A stretch of DNA of 64,000 nucleotides from positions 80,648 through 144,647 of the forward strand of contig DATLZD010000021.1 in NCBI GenBank assembly GCA_035574155.1. The letters are read 5' to 3'. Numbering within the stretch: the first letter of the stretch is position 1; each line of letters opens with the position of its first letter. This document shows, piece by piece, positions 40,376-49,208 of the stretch. The notes beneath the pieces were generated by a model. It searched no databases. It saw nothing but the letters and a program-made list of their open reading frames with translations, and had not been told where the DNA came from. The position numbers and the translations under genes were made by a program. This DNA comes from HRBIN24 sp035574155. GTDB taxonomy: Bacteria > Chloroflexota > Dehalococcoidia > SM23-28-2 > HRBIN24.

Positions 40376-41602
40376 ATGGTCACCATCAGGCGTCGCCCTC
40401 GGCCGGTCCTGCATGCCGACCTGGACTGCTTCTTCGCCGCTGCCGAGGTGGCCCGTCGCCCCCAGTTGCGGGGACGGCCGGTGGTGGTGGGGGGCGGGCC
40501 CCGGGGCACCGACCGAGGGGTGGTCTGCAGCGCCACCTACGAGGCCCGCGCCTTGGGCGTGCGCACCGCCATGCCCCTGGCCCAGGCCCGGCGCCTCTGC
40601 CCGGAGGCCGTCTTCCTGCCCGCCGACATCGCCTACTACGAGGCCCTCTCCCGCCGCTTCCACGCCATCCTCCAGGACTACACGCCGGACGTGGAGCCCC
40701 TGGGCCTGGACGAGGCCTTCCTGGACCTGACGGGCTGCGAGTCCCTCTTCGGCAGCCCTGAGCAGGTGGCGCGGGAGGTCCGCCGGCGGGTGCGGGAGGA
40801 GCTGTCGCTGGCCTGCTCGGTGGGGGTGGCCTCTTCCAAGGTGGTGGCCAAGGTAGCCTCGGAGCTCTCCAAGCCCGACGGCCTGCTGGTGGTCCCCCTG
40901 GGACAGGAGGAACAGTTCCTGGCCCCCCTGCCCGTGGGTGCCCTGCCCGGCGTGGGCAGGAAGACAGAGCGCGTCCTGGCGGCCCTGGGAGTGGCCACCG
41001 TTGGTGACCTGGCCCGGGTGCCCCGAGACCTGCTGGTGCGCCGCTTCGGCGTGCGTGGGCATGTCCTCTGGCTGCATGCCCGCGGCCTGGACCCTGGGCC
41101 GGTACGGCCGCCCGTGGCGGCCAAGTCGGTGGGCCGAGAGGTCACCCTGCCCTATGACGTCTCCTCGGCGGCGGCCGTGAAGGCGGTGCTACGCCTCCAT
41201 GCCGAGCGCATCGGCGCCGAGCTGCGGGAGCAGGGCCAGAAGGCCCGCTGTCTCACCTTGAAGCTGCGCTTCGCCGACATGGCTACGACCTCCGCCTCCT
41301 TGACCTTGGCCGCACCCACCTACGCCGACCAGCTCCTGTTCGAGGCCGCCTGTCGCCTCCTGCCGCGCCTGTGGCAGCCGCCCGGCCGACCGGTGCGGTT
41401 GGTGGGCCTCAGCGCCTCGCAGCTGGTCCCTGCCTCGCAGCTGCTGCTCCCCCTGGCCGAGGCCGCCGTCCGCGACCCCATCTGGCGCTGGGAGAGCCTG
41501 GCCCGCTGGACCGACTGGCTGCGCCGGCGCCATGGCGAGGGCGTCCTGCAGACCGGGCACACGCGCTTTGCCCCCATCCTGGCCCGCCTGCACGTGCGCT
41601 GA
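40376..41602 (+). CDS. dinB: DNA polymerase IV (Y-family, translesion)
   Basis: This error-prone polymerase bypasses DNA lesions. The catalytic acidic residues are Asp15 (LHADLDCFFAAAE) and Asp112-Glu113 (EPLGLDEAFLDLTG). The ACSVGVASSKVVAKVASELSKPDG segment, the ALPGVGRKTERVLAALGV hairpins and the little-finger domain are intact. It has 408 residues. ATG 40376 follows CGGAGGG. No obvious clamp-binding QxxLF motif is seen at the very end. A LexA-type palindrome sits just upstream. Confidence 0.95.
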   Translation: MVTIRRRPRPVLHADLDCFFAAAEVARRPQLRGRPVVVGGGPRGTDRGVVCSATYEARALGVRTAMPLAQARRLCPEAVFLPADIAYYEALSRRFHAILQDYTPDVEPLGLDEAFLDLTGCESLFGSPEQVAREVRRRVREELSLACSVGVASSKVVAKVASELSKPDGLLVVPLGQEEQFLAPLPVGALPGVGRKTERVLAALGVATVGDLARVPRDLLVRRFGVRGHVLWLHARGLDPGPVRPPVAAKSVGREVTLPYDVSSAAAVKAVLRLHAERIGAELREQGQKARCLTLKLRFADMATTSASLTLAAPTYADQLLFEAACRLLPRLWQPPGRPVRLVGLSASQLVPASQLLLPLAEAAVRDPIWRWESLARWTDWLRRRHGEGVLQTGHTRFAPILARLHVR

Positions 41603-41654
41603 GCCATCGCTGGCCCGCCCCCGTCGTGGGCGTCATAATGGGAAGCGACGTCCT

Positions 41655-42947
41655 ATGTTGCGCTGGCGGTACCTACAGCGGGCCCTGAGGGTGGCATTCC
41701 TGGCGGCCCGCATCTACCTGGGCTATAAGCTCATCTCCTTTCGTCAGCGATGGCTGGGGCTGGGGCAGGAGCGGGCCGAGGCCTTGCGCCGTGCCCATCA
41801 CACGGACAGCGCCCATCGCATCTACGACCTGGCCGTCCACCTTCAGGGGCCCACCATCAAGCTGGCCCAGGTCATCGGCAGCCGGCCCGACCTGGTGCCC
41901 GACGAATACGTCCAGGTCCTCTCGCGGCTGCAGGACAGGGTGCCGCCCCGTCCGTATTCCGTGGTGCGTCAGGTCCTGGAGCGGGAGCTGGGCCGCCCCC
42001 AGGAGGTGTTCGCCGAGTTCGACCCGCAGCCCATCGCCGCTGCCACCTGGGCGCAGGTGCACCGTGCCCGTCTGCGGGACGGCCGCCAGGTAGCGGTGAA
42101 GGTCCAGTACCCCGACCTGGATGGCATCGTCGCCGTGGACCTGGCGACGCTGCGTTTTCTCCTGTCGGTGCTCAACAGGTTGGAGCGGGGGCTGGACTTC
42201 ATGCCCATCGTCGACGAGCTGCAGGAGTTCATCCCCCTGGAGCTGGACTTCCGGCAGGAGGCCGAGAACGCCGAGGCGATGGCCCGCATCTTCGCCGACT
42301 GGCCCAACGTAGTGGTGCCAGCCGTGTTCCGGGAGCACACCACCCGCCGTGTGCTGGTGCTGGAATACGTGGAGGGGACCAAGGTCAGCGATGTGGCAGC
42401 CCTGCAGCGGGCCGGCATCGACCCCCAGGAGGTGGCCCAGCTCCTGCTGGAGGTCTACTGCCACCAGATCCTGGTGCATGGCTTCTTCAATGCCGACCCC
42501 CACCCTGGCAACTTCCTGGTCCAGCCCGGCCCCAGGCTGGTGCTGCTGGACTTCGGCCTCTGTAGGCGGCTGCCACCCGAGTTCCACCGCGGCTACCTGC
42601 GGCTGACCAGGGCCATGCTGACGGGGGACACGGGCGAGTTGGTCCAGGCCTTCACCGACCTGGGCTTCCGCACCCAGCGCTGGGACCCTGCGCTGCTCTT
42701 GGCCTTTCGTGAGGCCTTCCTGGCCGGCGCCCGGCCCGGACGCGCCTACGCCGACGGCGAGCTGGTGGCCGAGGCCAACGCCCGCCTGCTGCGCCTGTTC
42801 CGCCAGAACCCCCTGGTGAGTTACCCACGGGAGGTGGTGCTGATAATGCGGGCGGTAGGCCTCCTGAGCGGCCTCGGCCGTTACCTGGACTCCAGGGCCG
42901 ACTGGATCGGCCTCACCCTGCGCTACCTCCCGTCGGGTGCAGCATGA
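41655..42947 (+). CDS. ABC1/UbiB-family atypical kinase
   Basis: The 430-residue protein has the UbiB/COQ8 kinase-like fold: the Ala-rich loop AAATWAQVHRARL (128-140), VAVKVQYPD with the ATP lysine, HGFFNADPHPGNFLV and LLDFGLCRRL (DFG). The family's hallmark KxGQ motif reads KLAQ (residues 69-72). In bacteria these proteins support quinone synthesis or membrane lipid homeostasis. It starts at ATG 41655, fifteen bases after a CATAAT box (41634-41639). There is no C-terminal membrane helix pair as in E. coli UbiB. Confidence 0.88.
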   Translation: MLRWRYLQRALRVAFLAARIYLGYKLISFRQRWLGLGQERAEALRRAHHTDSAHRIYDLAVHLQGPTIKLAQVIGSRPDLVPDEYVQVLSRLQDRVPPRPYSVVRQVLERELGRPQEVFAEFDPQPIAAATWAQVHRARLRDGRQVAVKVQYPDLDGIVAVDLATLRFLLSVLNRLERGLDFMPIVDELQEFIPLELDFRQEAENAEAMARIFADWPNVVVPAVFREHTTRRVLVLEYVEGTKVSDVAALQRAGIDPQEVAQLLLEVYCHQILVHGFFNADPHPGNFLVQPGPRLVLLDFGLCRRLPPEFHRGYLRLTRAMLTGDTGELVQAFTDLGFRTQRWDPALLLAFREAFLAGARPGRAYADGELVAEANARLLRLFRQNPLVSYPREVVLIMRAVGLLSGLGRYLDSRADWIGLTLRYLPSGAA

Positions 42948-43016
42948 TGGCCCATCCCCGCCGCAAGCGACCGACGTCGGACGGATACCACCTGTCCCTG
43001 ACCGGGGAGCGTGGCG

Positions 43017-43037
43017 GCGCCCTTTCGATGGGGGCGC
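43017..43037 (+). terminator. Possible terminator after the UbiB-like kinase
   Basis: GCGCCC (43017-43022) and GGGCGC (43032-43037) pair around a nine-base loop, followed by TTGTG. It precedes the next promoter by ten bases. The stem is short, so confidence is low. Confidence 0.33.
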
Positions 43038-43046
43038 TTGTGACGC

Positions 43047-43076
43047 TTGACACGAGCGCCTACGCGGTTGTAATAT
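43047..43076 (+). promoter_or_regulatory. Promoter of the regulator-tetrapyrrole operon
   Basis: A perfect TTGACA (43047-43052) is followed after 18 bases by TAATAT (43071-43076). The first gene starts 54 bases further on. This is the only promoter I see for the eight genes through hemL. Confidence 0.72.
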
Positions 43077-43130
43077 CTCAGATGACGTGGCGACGAAGGA
43101 TAAATTCTTGAGGATTAGTGAGGTTCTACC

Positions 43131-43790
43131 GTGACGACGAGGACGGCGAGCGAAGCTACCGAGGCCAGGCCGACGCGCTGGCTGACGCTGGGCGAGGCCT
43201 GCAAGCTACTGGGAGTCAACGAGTCCACCCTGCGCCGCTGGGCCGATGCTGGCCATGTCCGCTCCTTCCGCACCCCTGGCGGCCACCGCCGCTTCTCCGA
43301 GGAGGACCTGCGCGCCCTCATCGAGGGCCACACGGCCGAGCGTCGTGCGTCCTACCGCGACCTCGGCCAGTTGGCCCTGGCCCGCATACGGCGCCGGCTG
43401 CAGAGGGGGCGCGCCCAGGCCGCCGACTGGTATACCAGCCTGCCCGAGACGGCGCGTGAGCGCCTGCGGCCGCTGGGCCGTCGCCTGGTGGCCCTGGTGT
43501 CGGACTACCTGGGCCGCGGCTCCCAGCGGGGCCGTCTGCTGGAGGAGGCACGGGAGGTGGCCCTGGAGTACGGGCGGGAGCTGAGGGGGGAGGGCGTCCC
43601 CCTCAAGGCCGCGCTGGAGGCGTTCGTCTTCTTCCGTCGTGGCCTCACCGACTCGGCGGTGGAGCTGTGCCAGCGCAACAACCTGTCGGCCGAGGAGGCG
43701 GTAGAGGTGTGGGACCTCCTCTCCACCCTGGCCGACCAGGTCCTGCTGGCCCTGGCCGAGGCCTACTGCCAGGACGGCCAGCAGGGCTAG
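43131..43790 (+). CDS. MerR/BldC-like helix-turn-helix regulator
   Basis: The 219-residue protein has an N-terminal MerR-type winged helix (about residues 15-65): WLTLGEACKLLGVNESTLRRWADAGHVRSFRTPGGHRRFSEEDL. The C-terminal part (about 85-210) is helical and may be a sensor or multimerisation domain; its ligand is unknown. It lies first in the tetrapyrrole operon, nine bases before the met8-like gene, so it probably regulates that operon, perhaps including itself. GTG 43131 is the start. Confidence 0.82.
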   Translation: MTTRTASEATEARPTRWLTLGEACKLLGVNESTLRRWADAGHVRSFRTPGGHRRFSEEDLRALIEGHTAERRASYRDLGQLALARIRRRLQRGRAQAADWYTSLPETARERLRPLGRRLVALVSDYLGRGSQRGRLLEEAREVALEYGRELRGEGVPLKAALEAFVFFRRGLTDSAVELCQRNNLSAEEAVEVWDLLSTLADQVLLALAEAYCQDGQQG

Positions 43791-43799
43791 GGGGCTGCC

Positions 43800-44453
43800 G
43801 TGGGCACGCCCTACTACCCCGTCTACCTCGACCTGCGCGGCCGCCCCGTAGTGGTGATCGGTGGCGGCAACGTGGCCCTGGGGAAGGTCCGGGGGCTGCT
43901 GGAGGCGGGTGCCCGCGTGACCGTCATCAGCCCCGATCTGCACCCCGAGCTGGCCGAGCTGGCCTCCCGGGGCCAGCTCCACCACCTGCCCCGCGAATAC
44001 CAGCCGGGTGACCTGGAGGGGTATCTCCTGGCCTTCGTGGCCACCGACGACCGTTCCGTCAATGCCCAGGTGGCCCGGGAGGGCAAGGAACGTCGGGTCT
44101 GGGTCAATGCCGTGGACGACCCGCCCAACTGCGACTTCATCATGCCGGCCATCGTCCGCAAGGGGAACATCACCATCGCCATCTCCACCGGAGGGGGTAG
44201 CCCCGCCGCTGCCCGCAAGCTGCGGGAGGAGCTGGAGCGCATGCTGGGCGATGAGTATGCCCTCATGCTGGACGTGGCCAGCGAGGTGCGACAGGAGCTG
44301 CGCGCCCGTGGCATCATGCCCGACCCCGAGACCTGGAACCGGGCCTTGGACGAGACCCTCCTCTCCCTCCTGAGGGAGGGACGAAGGGGGGAGGCCAAAG
44401 AGCGCCTGCGCCGCTCATTGCTATCGGCGGCGGAGGCGGTCCATGAGAGCTAA
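43800..44453 (+). CDS. Precorrin-2 dehydrogenase/ferrochelatase-like (siroheme)
   Basis: The 217-residue protein matches the Met8/CysG N-terminal domain. It has an NAD-binding GGGNVALGKVRGLLEAGARVTVISP, the catalytic Asp region VNAVDDPPNCDFIMPAI and ISTGGGSPAAARKLREELE. It oxidises precorrin-2 to sirohydrochlorin and may insert iron to form siroheme. The SUMT activity that makes precorrin-2 is encoded separately in the cobA-hemD fusion downstream. GTG 43800 is the start; the 3' end overlaps hemA by 11 bases. Confidence 0.92.
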   Translation: MGTPYYPVYLDLRGRPVVVIGGGNVALGKVRGLLEAGARVTVISPDLHPELAELASRGQLHHLPREYQPGDLEGYLLAFVATDDRSVNAQVAREGKERRVWVNAVDDPPNCDFIMPAIVRKGNITIAISTGGGSPAAARKLREELERMLGDEYALMLDVASEVRQELRARGIMPDPETWNRALDETLLSLLREGRRGEAKERLRRSLLSAAEAVHES

Positions 44454-45711
44454 GGCGCCCCTCATCGCCCTGGCCGGCATAAGCCACCACACCGCCCCGG
44501 TGGAGGAGCGGGAGGCGTTGGCCTTCGCCCCCCACGAGCTCCCTGCCGCCCTGGCACAGTTGCGGCACGAGCTGGGGGCCGCCGTCGTCCTCTCCACCTG
44601 CAACCGCACCGAGCTCTACACCACTGTTGGGGCCGCCGAGGACGCCTGCCGTCTTGTGCCCCTCCTCCTTCGGCTGCGGCACGCCCGGGTGGACCCCTCC
44701 CGGTTCTATGTCCTGACTGGGCTGGAGGCAGTCCGCCATCTCTACCGCGTGGCAGCCGGTCTGGACTCGATGGTGGTGGGCGAGAGCCAGATCCAGGGGC
44801 AGGTGAGGGACGCCTTCTCGCTGGCCACCGACGCCAACTGCGTCAACGGCGTCCTCTCGCGCCTCTTTCACACAGCCCTGGCGGTGGGGAAGCGTGCCCG
44901 ACGCGAGACATCCATCGGCCGCTGGGCGGCATCGGTGGGGAGCGCCGCCGTGGCCCTGGCCCGGCAGGTGCTGGCGGGACTGGAGGGGCGCACGGTCCTG
45001 GTGGTCAGCGCCGGCGCCACCGGGAAGCTGGCCGCCCGCGCCCTGGCCGAGGCCGGCACGATCCGCGTCCTGGTCACCAACCGCACCTTTGCCAGGGCAG
45101 TGGAGGTGGCCCGGGCCCTGGGCGGGGAGCCTGTCCCCTTCTCCCAGCTTTCGGACGCGCTGGCCCAGGCGGACATCGTCATCAGCGCCACCGGTGCCCA
45201 GGGCTTCGTGTTGGGGCCCCAGCAGGTGGCCCCCGCCCTGGAACGGCGGGACGGTCGTCCCCTGGTGTTCATCGACCTGGCCGTGCCGCGGGACGTGGAC
45301 CCGGCCGTAGCCGATCTGCCGGGGGTCCACCTATACGACATTGACGACCTGCAGGAGGTGGCAACCCCCCAGAGCACACACCTGCGCGACCTGCGGCGGG
45401 CGGAGGCCATCGTGGAGGAGGAGGTGGCCCGCTTTCAGGAGTGGTGGCAGTCGCTGGACGTGGTGCCCATCATCGCCGCCCTACGGCAGCGGGCCGAGGA
45501 GATAAGGCGCAGGGAGCTAGAGCGGACCCTTAGACGCCTCCCCGACCTATCGCCTGAGGACCGCCAGCGCATCGAGGCCATGACGGCGGCCATCGTCAAC
45601 AAGCTGCTGCACCGTCCCATCGCCCGCCTCAAGGACGGGGCCGACATCGCCCTCTACCGCGAGGTCCTGTCGGACCTGTTCGGCCTCCCGCCCGAGCAGC
45701 CCAGAAAGTGA
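44443..45711 (+). CDS. hemA: Glutamyl-tRNA reductase
   Basis: HemA reduces glutamyl-tRNA to glutamate semialdehyde, the first step of C5 tetrapyrrole synthesis. The nucleophile is Cys53 in STCNRTELY. GLDSMVVGESQIQGQV, the NADP domain VLVVSAGATGKLAARAL and the C-terminal dimerisation helix (PIARLKD) are present. It has 422 residues. The gene order met8-hemA resembles that in many Gram-positive-type operons. HemC follows after one base. Confidence 0.96.
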   Translation: MRAKAPLIALAGISHHTAPVEEREALAFAPHELPAALAQLRHELGAAVVLSTCNRTELYTTVGAAEDACRLVPLLLRLRHARVDPSRFYVLTGLEAVRHLYRVAAGLDSMVVGESQIQGQVRDAFSLATDANCVNGVLSRLFHTALAVGKRARRETSIGRWAASVGSAAVALARQVLAGLEGRTVLVVSAGATGKLAARALAEAGTIRVLVTNRTFARAVEVARALGGEPVPFSQLSDALAQADIVISATGAQGFVLGPQQVAPALERRDGRPLVFIDLAVPRDVDPAVADLPGVHLYDIDDLQEVATPQSTHLRDLRRAEAIVEEEVARFQEWWQSLDVVPIIAALRQRAEEIRRRELERTLRRLPDLSPEDRQRIEAMTAAIVNKLLHRPIARLKDGADIALYREVLSDLFGLPPEQPRK

Positions 45712-45712
45712 G

Positions 45713-46645
45713 GTGCCCGCGTTGGCGGGTCGCACCTTCCGCGTCGGCACCCGAGGCTCACGCCTGGCCCTCGCCCAGACAGAGCTTGCCCTGGCAGCGC
45801 TGCGTTCCGTCCGCCCCGACATCTCCTTCCAGGTGACGGTGGTCCGCACGCGGGGCGACCGGGACCAGCACACCCCCCTCTCCCGCCTGGGGGGCCGCGG
45901 CGTCTTCGTGGCCGAGCTGGAGCAGGCCCTGTTACGGGGGGAGGTGGACATCGCCGTCCACAGCCTCAAAGACCTGCCCTCGCGGCCCGCCCCTGGACTG
46001 GTCATCGCCGCCGTCCCCCTGCGGGACGACCCCCGCGACTGCCTGGTCTCCCGCCAAGGCCTTACCCTGGACTCTCTCCCGCCGGGGGCCGCGGTGGGCA
46101 CGGGCAGCCCCCGCCGGGCCGCCCAGCTCCGTGCCCTGCGCCCCGACCTGACGGTGGCCGAGATCCGCGGCAACGTGGACACCCGCGTGCGTAAGGTGAT
46201 GGAGGGGGAATACGACGCCGCCGTGCTGGCCCTGGCCGGCCTGCGCCGCCTGGGGCTGGCCGACAGCTCTGTCCACCCCCTGGAGCCCGAGACGATGCTG
46301 CCCGCCCCCGGCCAGGGGGCCATCGCCCTGGAGGTCCGGGGGGACGATGCTGAGGCCCTGGCCCTTTGCCGCGCCGTTGATGACCCTGTCGTCCATGCCT
46401 GTGTGACAGCCGAGAGGGCCTTCGAGGCCCAGTTCGGCGGCGGCTGCAGCGCCGTGGTGGCCGCCCTGGCCGTGGCCCAGGGCGAGACCATTTGGCTGCG
46501 GGGCCTGGCCGCCGCTGCCGAGGGCATGGCCTTCTTTCGCGGCGAGGCCCGCGGTCCCCTGGCCGAAGCGGAGGCGGTAGGCCGCGGCCTGGCCCATGAG
46601 CTGCTGCGACGGGCGGCCGGGGCCCTGCAGGCGCGGGAGGCATGA
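45713..46645 (+). CDS. hemC: Porphobilinogen deaminase
   Basis: HemC polymerises four porphobilinogens to hydroxymethylbilane. RVGTRGSRLALAQTE, VHSLKDLPS, GTGSPRRAAQL and EIRGNVDTRVRK are intact. The cysteine that holds the dipyrromethane cofactor is Cys245 in FGGGCSAVVAA. It has 310 residues. The GTG 45713 start follows the hemA stop by one base; TTG 45722 is possible. The stop overlaps the cobA-hemD start by ATGA. Confidence 0.95.
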   Translation: MPALAGRTFRVGTRGSRLALAQTELALAALRSVRPDISFQVTVVRTRGDRDQHTPLSRLGGRGVFVAELEQALLRGEVDIAVHSLKDLPSRPAPGLVIAAVPLRDDPRDCLVSRQGLTLDSLPPGAAVGTGSPRRAAQLRALRPDLTVAEIRGNVDTRVRKVMEGEYDAAVLALAGLRRLGLADSSVHPLEPETMLPAPGQGAIALEVRGDDAEALALCRAVDDPVVHACVTAERAFEAQFGGGCSAVVAALAVAQGETIWLRGLAAAAEGMAFFRGEARGPLAEAEAVGRGLAHELLRRAAGALQAREA

Positions 46646-48198
46646 CAGTGGGCGAGGCCAGCGGCAAGGTCTGGCTGGTTGGGGCGGGCCCCGGCGACCC
46701 TGGCCTCATCACCGTGGCCGGCCTGGAGGCCCTGCGCCAGGCCGACGTGGTGGTCTACGACCGGCTGGTCTCGCCCCTCCTCCTCACCCACGCCCGTCCC
46801 GACGCCGAGCTGCTGTTCGTCGGCAAGGAGGGAGGAGGCGAGTCCTTCCCCCAGCGCGATATCGAGCGCCTGCTGGTGGAGAAGGCGCGACAGGGGAAGC
46901 GAGTGGTGAGGCTCAAGGGGGGCGACCCCTTCGTCTTTGGTCGGGGCGGTGAGGAATGTCTCGCCCTGGCCGAGGCCGGCGTCCCCTTCGAGGTGGTGCC
47001 CGGCGTCACCTCGGCCGTGGCTGCCCCCGCCTACGCCGGCATACCCGTAACCCACCGGGGCCTGTCCTCATCACTGGCCATCGTCACCGGCCACGAGGAC
47101 GCCGCCAAGGCCGGGTCATCCCTGCGCTGGGACCGGCTCGCTACGGCCGCCGACACCCTGGTGGTCCTGATGGGGACCCGGACGCTGTCAGAACTGGTGG
47201 AGAGACTCCTGGCCCATGGCCGCCCGGCCGACACCCCGGTGGCGGTGGTGCGCTGGGGCACTACGCCCGAGCAGGAGGTAGTGACGGGGACCCTGGCCGA
47301 TATCGTGCCCAGGGTGGAGAAGGCAGGCCTGAGGCCTCCCACCGTGGTCGTGGTCGGCCAGGTGGTCCGCCTGCGCCAGCGCCTGCTGTGGTTCGAGCGT
47401 CGGCCCCTCTTCGGACGGCGGGTGCTGGTGACCCGCGCCCGACACCAGGCGGGGGAACTCTCGCGCATGCTGCTGGAGGCGGGCGCTTTACCTGTCGAGG
47501 TCCCGGTCATAGAGATCGAGCCGCTCGATGAGGGACCGGCGGCGGCCAAGGCCCTGGACGGCCTGGCCCGGGGGGACTATCGCTGGCTACTGTTCACCAG
47601 CGCCAACGCTGTGGACCACTTCTTCCGGCTGCTGGAGGCCCGTGGCCGCGACGCCCGTGCCCTGGCCGGAGTGCGGGTAGCGGCCATCGGCCCCGGCACG
47701 GCCCAGGCCCTGCATGCCCGCGGCATACGCCCCGACCTGCTGCCGCGGGAGTTCGTCGCCGAGGGGTTGGCAGCGGCCCTCTCGCCCCACCTACGCCCCG
47801 GCGACGGCGTCCTGCTCCCCCGGGCCGAGGAGGCCCGCCCAGCCCTGGTGGAGGCGCTGGCGGCCGTCGGCGCCAGGGTGGACATCCTCCCCCTCTACCG
47901 GACCCGCCTGCCCAAGGACGTCCCCCGAGGGGCCATCGAGATGCTGCGTCAGGGGGAGATAGACGCCGTGGCCTTCACGGCCTCCTCCACGGTCCGCAAC
48001 CTGGCAGCCCTCCTGGGCGAGGACGTGGGCCGACTCCAGCGGGTCACCATCGCCTGCATCGGCCCCATCACGGCGCGCGCCGTGCGGGAGGTCCTGGGCC
48101 GCTCCCCGGACGTGGTGGCCCAAGAGTATACTATGGCAGGACTGGTGGAGGCCCTCTGCCGCCAATTGGGGCCTGCCCGTGCCCCGGAAGGGAGCTGA
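46642..48198 (+). CDS. Uroporphyrinogen-III methyltransferase/synthase fusion (CobA-HemD)
   Basis: The 518-residue protein fuses two enzymes. Residues about 10-250 form a SUMT (CobA) domain: VWLVGAGPGDPGLITV, VRLKGGDPFVFGRGGEE, VPGVTSAVAAPAYAGIPVTHR and VVLMGTRTLSEL. Residues about 260-510 form uroporphyrinogen-III synthase (HemD) with VLVTRARHQAGELSRML and LFTSANAVDHFF. The fusion closes the macrocycle and immediately methylates it at C2 and C7 to precorrin-2. This commits flux toward siroheme or corrinoids. Such fusions are known in clostridia and Chloroflexi. Confidence 0.94.
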   Translation: MTVGEASGKVWLVGAGPGDPGLITVAGLEALRQADVVVYDRLVSPLLLTHARPDAELLFVGKEGGGESFPQRDIERLLVEKARQGKRVVRLKGGDPFVFGRGGEECLALAEAGVPFEVVPGVTSAVAAPAYAGIPVTHRGLSSSLAIVTGHEDAAKAGSSLRWDRLATAADTLVVLMGTRTLSELVERLLAHGRPADTPVAVVRWGTTPEQEVVTGTLADIVPRVEKAGLRPPTVVVVGQVVRLRQRLLWFERRPLFGRRVLVTRARHQAGELSRMLLEAGALPVEVPVIEIEPLDEGPAAAKALDGLARGDYRWLLFTSANAVDHFFRLLEARGRDARALAGVRVAAIGPGTAQALHARGIRPDLLPREFVAEGLAAALSPHLRPGDGVLLPRAEEARPALVEALAAVGARVDILPLYRTRLPKDVPRGAIEMLRQGEIDAVAFTASSTVRNLAALLGEDVGRLQRVTIACIGPITARAVREVLGRSPDVVAQEYTMAGLVEALCRQLGPARAPEGS

Positions 48199-48203
48199 GA
48201 GCC

Positions 48204-49193
48204 GTGACCACACGGACAGCCGTCGAGGCCTTCCGACGCTTCCGTCGCCTGCGCCGCAGCGAGGCCCTGCGCGCCCTGGTCCGGGAGACGTCCCTGGAGC
48301 CAGGACGCTTCGTGTACCCCATCTTCGTGGCCCACGGCCGTGGCCTGCGGGAGGAGATAAGCTCCATGCCCGGCCAGTTCCGCCTCTCGCCGGACCTGTT
48401 GGCCGCCGAGGCTAAGGAGCTGCGCTCCCTGGGCATCGGGGCCGTCATCCTCTTCGGCATCCCCAGGGCCAAGGACGACGTGGGGTCCGAGGCCTACGCG
48501 CCCGACGGCATCGTGCAGCGGGCCATCCGCGCGCTGAAGGACGCCGACCCCGACCTGGTGGTCATCACCGACGTCTGCCTGTGCGAGTACACCGAGCACG
48601 GGCACTGTGGGGTGGTGGTGGACGGGGAGGTGGACAACGACCGCACCCTGCCCCTCCTGGCCCGCATGGCCCTTTCCCACGCCGAGGCGGGGGCTGACAT
48701 GGTAGCCCCTTCGGACATGATGGACGGGCGGGTAGCGGCCATCCGCCGCGCCCTGGACGAGGCGGGCTACGGGCATGTCCCCATCATGGCCTATTCAGCC
48801 AAGGCGGCCTCGGCCTTCTACGGCCCCTTCCGCGAGGCCGCCGAGTCGGCCCCCCAGTTCGGCGACCGCCGCGGCTACCAGATGGACCCGGCCAACGCCC
48901 GCGAGGCCCTGCGCGAGATAGAGGCCGATATCGCCGAGGGTGCCGACATAGTCATGGTCAAGCCCGCCCTGCCCAACCTGGACATCATCGCCCGTGCCCG
49001 CCAGCGCTTCGACCTGCCCATCGCCGCCTACAACGTGAGCGGCGAGTATGCCATGGTCAAGGCCGCGGCGCGGCTGGGATGGCTGGACGAACGGCGCATC
49101 ACCCTGGAGGTCCTGACAGCCATCCGCCGGGCCGGCGCTGACATCATCATCACCTATCACGCCAAGGAGGCAGCCCGCTGGTTGGCGGGCTGA
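48204..49193 (+). CDS. hemB: Delta-aminolevulinic acid dehydratase
   Basis: HemB condenses two aminolevulinates to porphobilinogen. It is the zinc type: DVCLCEYTEHGHCG supplies Cys125, Cys127 and Cys135. The Schiff-base lysines lie in MAYSAKAASAFYGPFREA and MVKPALPNLD. It has 329 residues. GTG 48204 follows GGGAGCTGAGAGCC and lies five bases after the cobA-hemD stop. Confidence 0.96.
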   Translation: MTTRTAVEAFRRFRRLRRSEALRALVRETSLEPGRFVYPIFVAHGRGLREEISSMPGQFRLSPDLLAAEAKELRSLGIGAVILFGIPRAKDDVGSEAYAPDGIVQRAIRALKDADPDLVVITDVCLCEYTEHGHCGVVVDGEVDNDRTLPLLARMALSHAEAGADMVAPSDMMDGRVAAIRRALDEAGYGHVPIMAYSAKAASAFYGPFREAAESAPQFGDRRGYQMDPANAREALREIEADIAEGADIVMVKPALPNLDIIARARQRFDLPIAAYNVSGEYAMVKAAARLGWLDERRITLEVLTAIRRAGADIIITYHAKEAARWLAG

Positions 49194-49208
49194 TGCTCCC
49201 CCTGGGCC

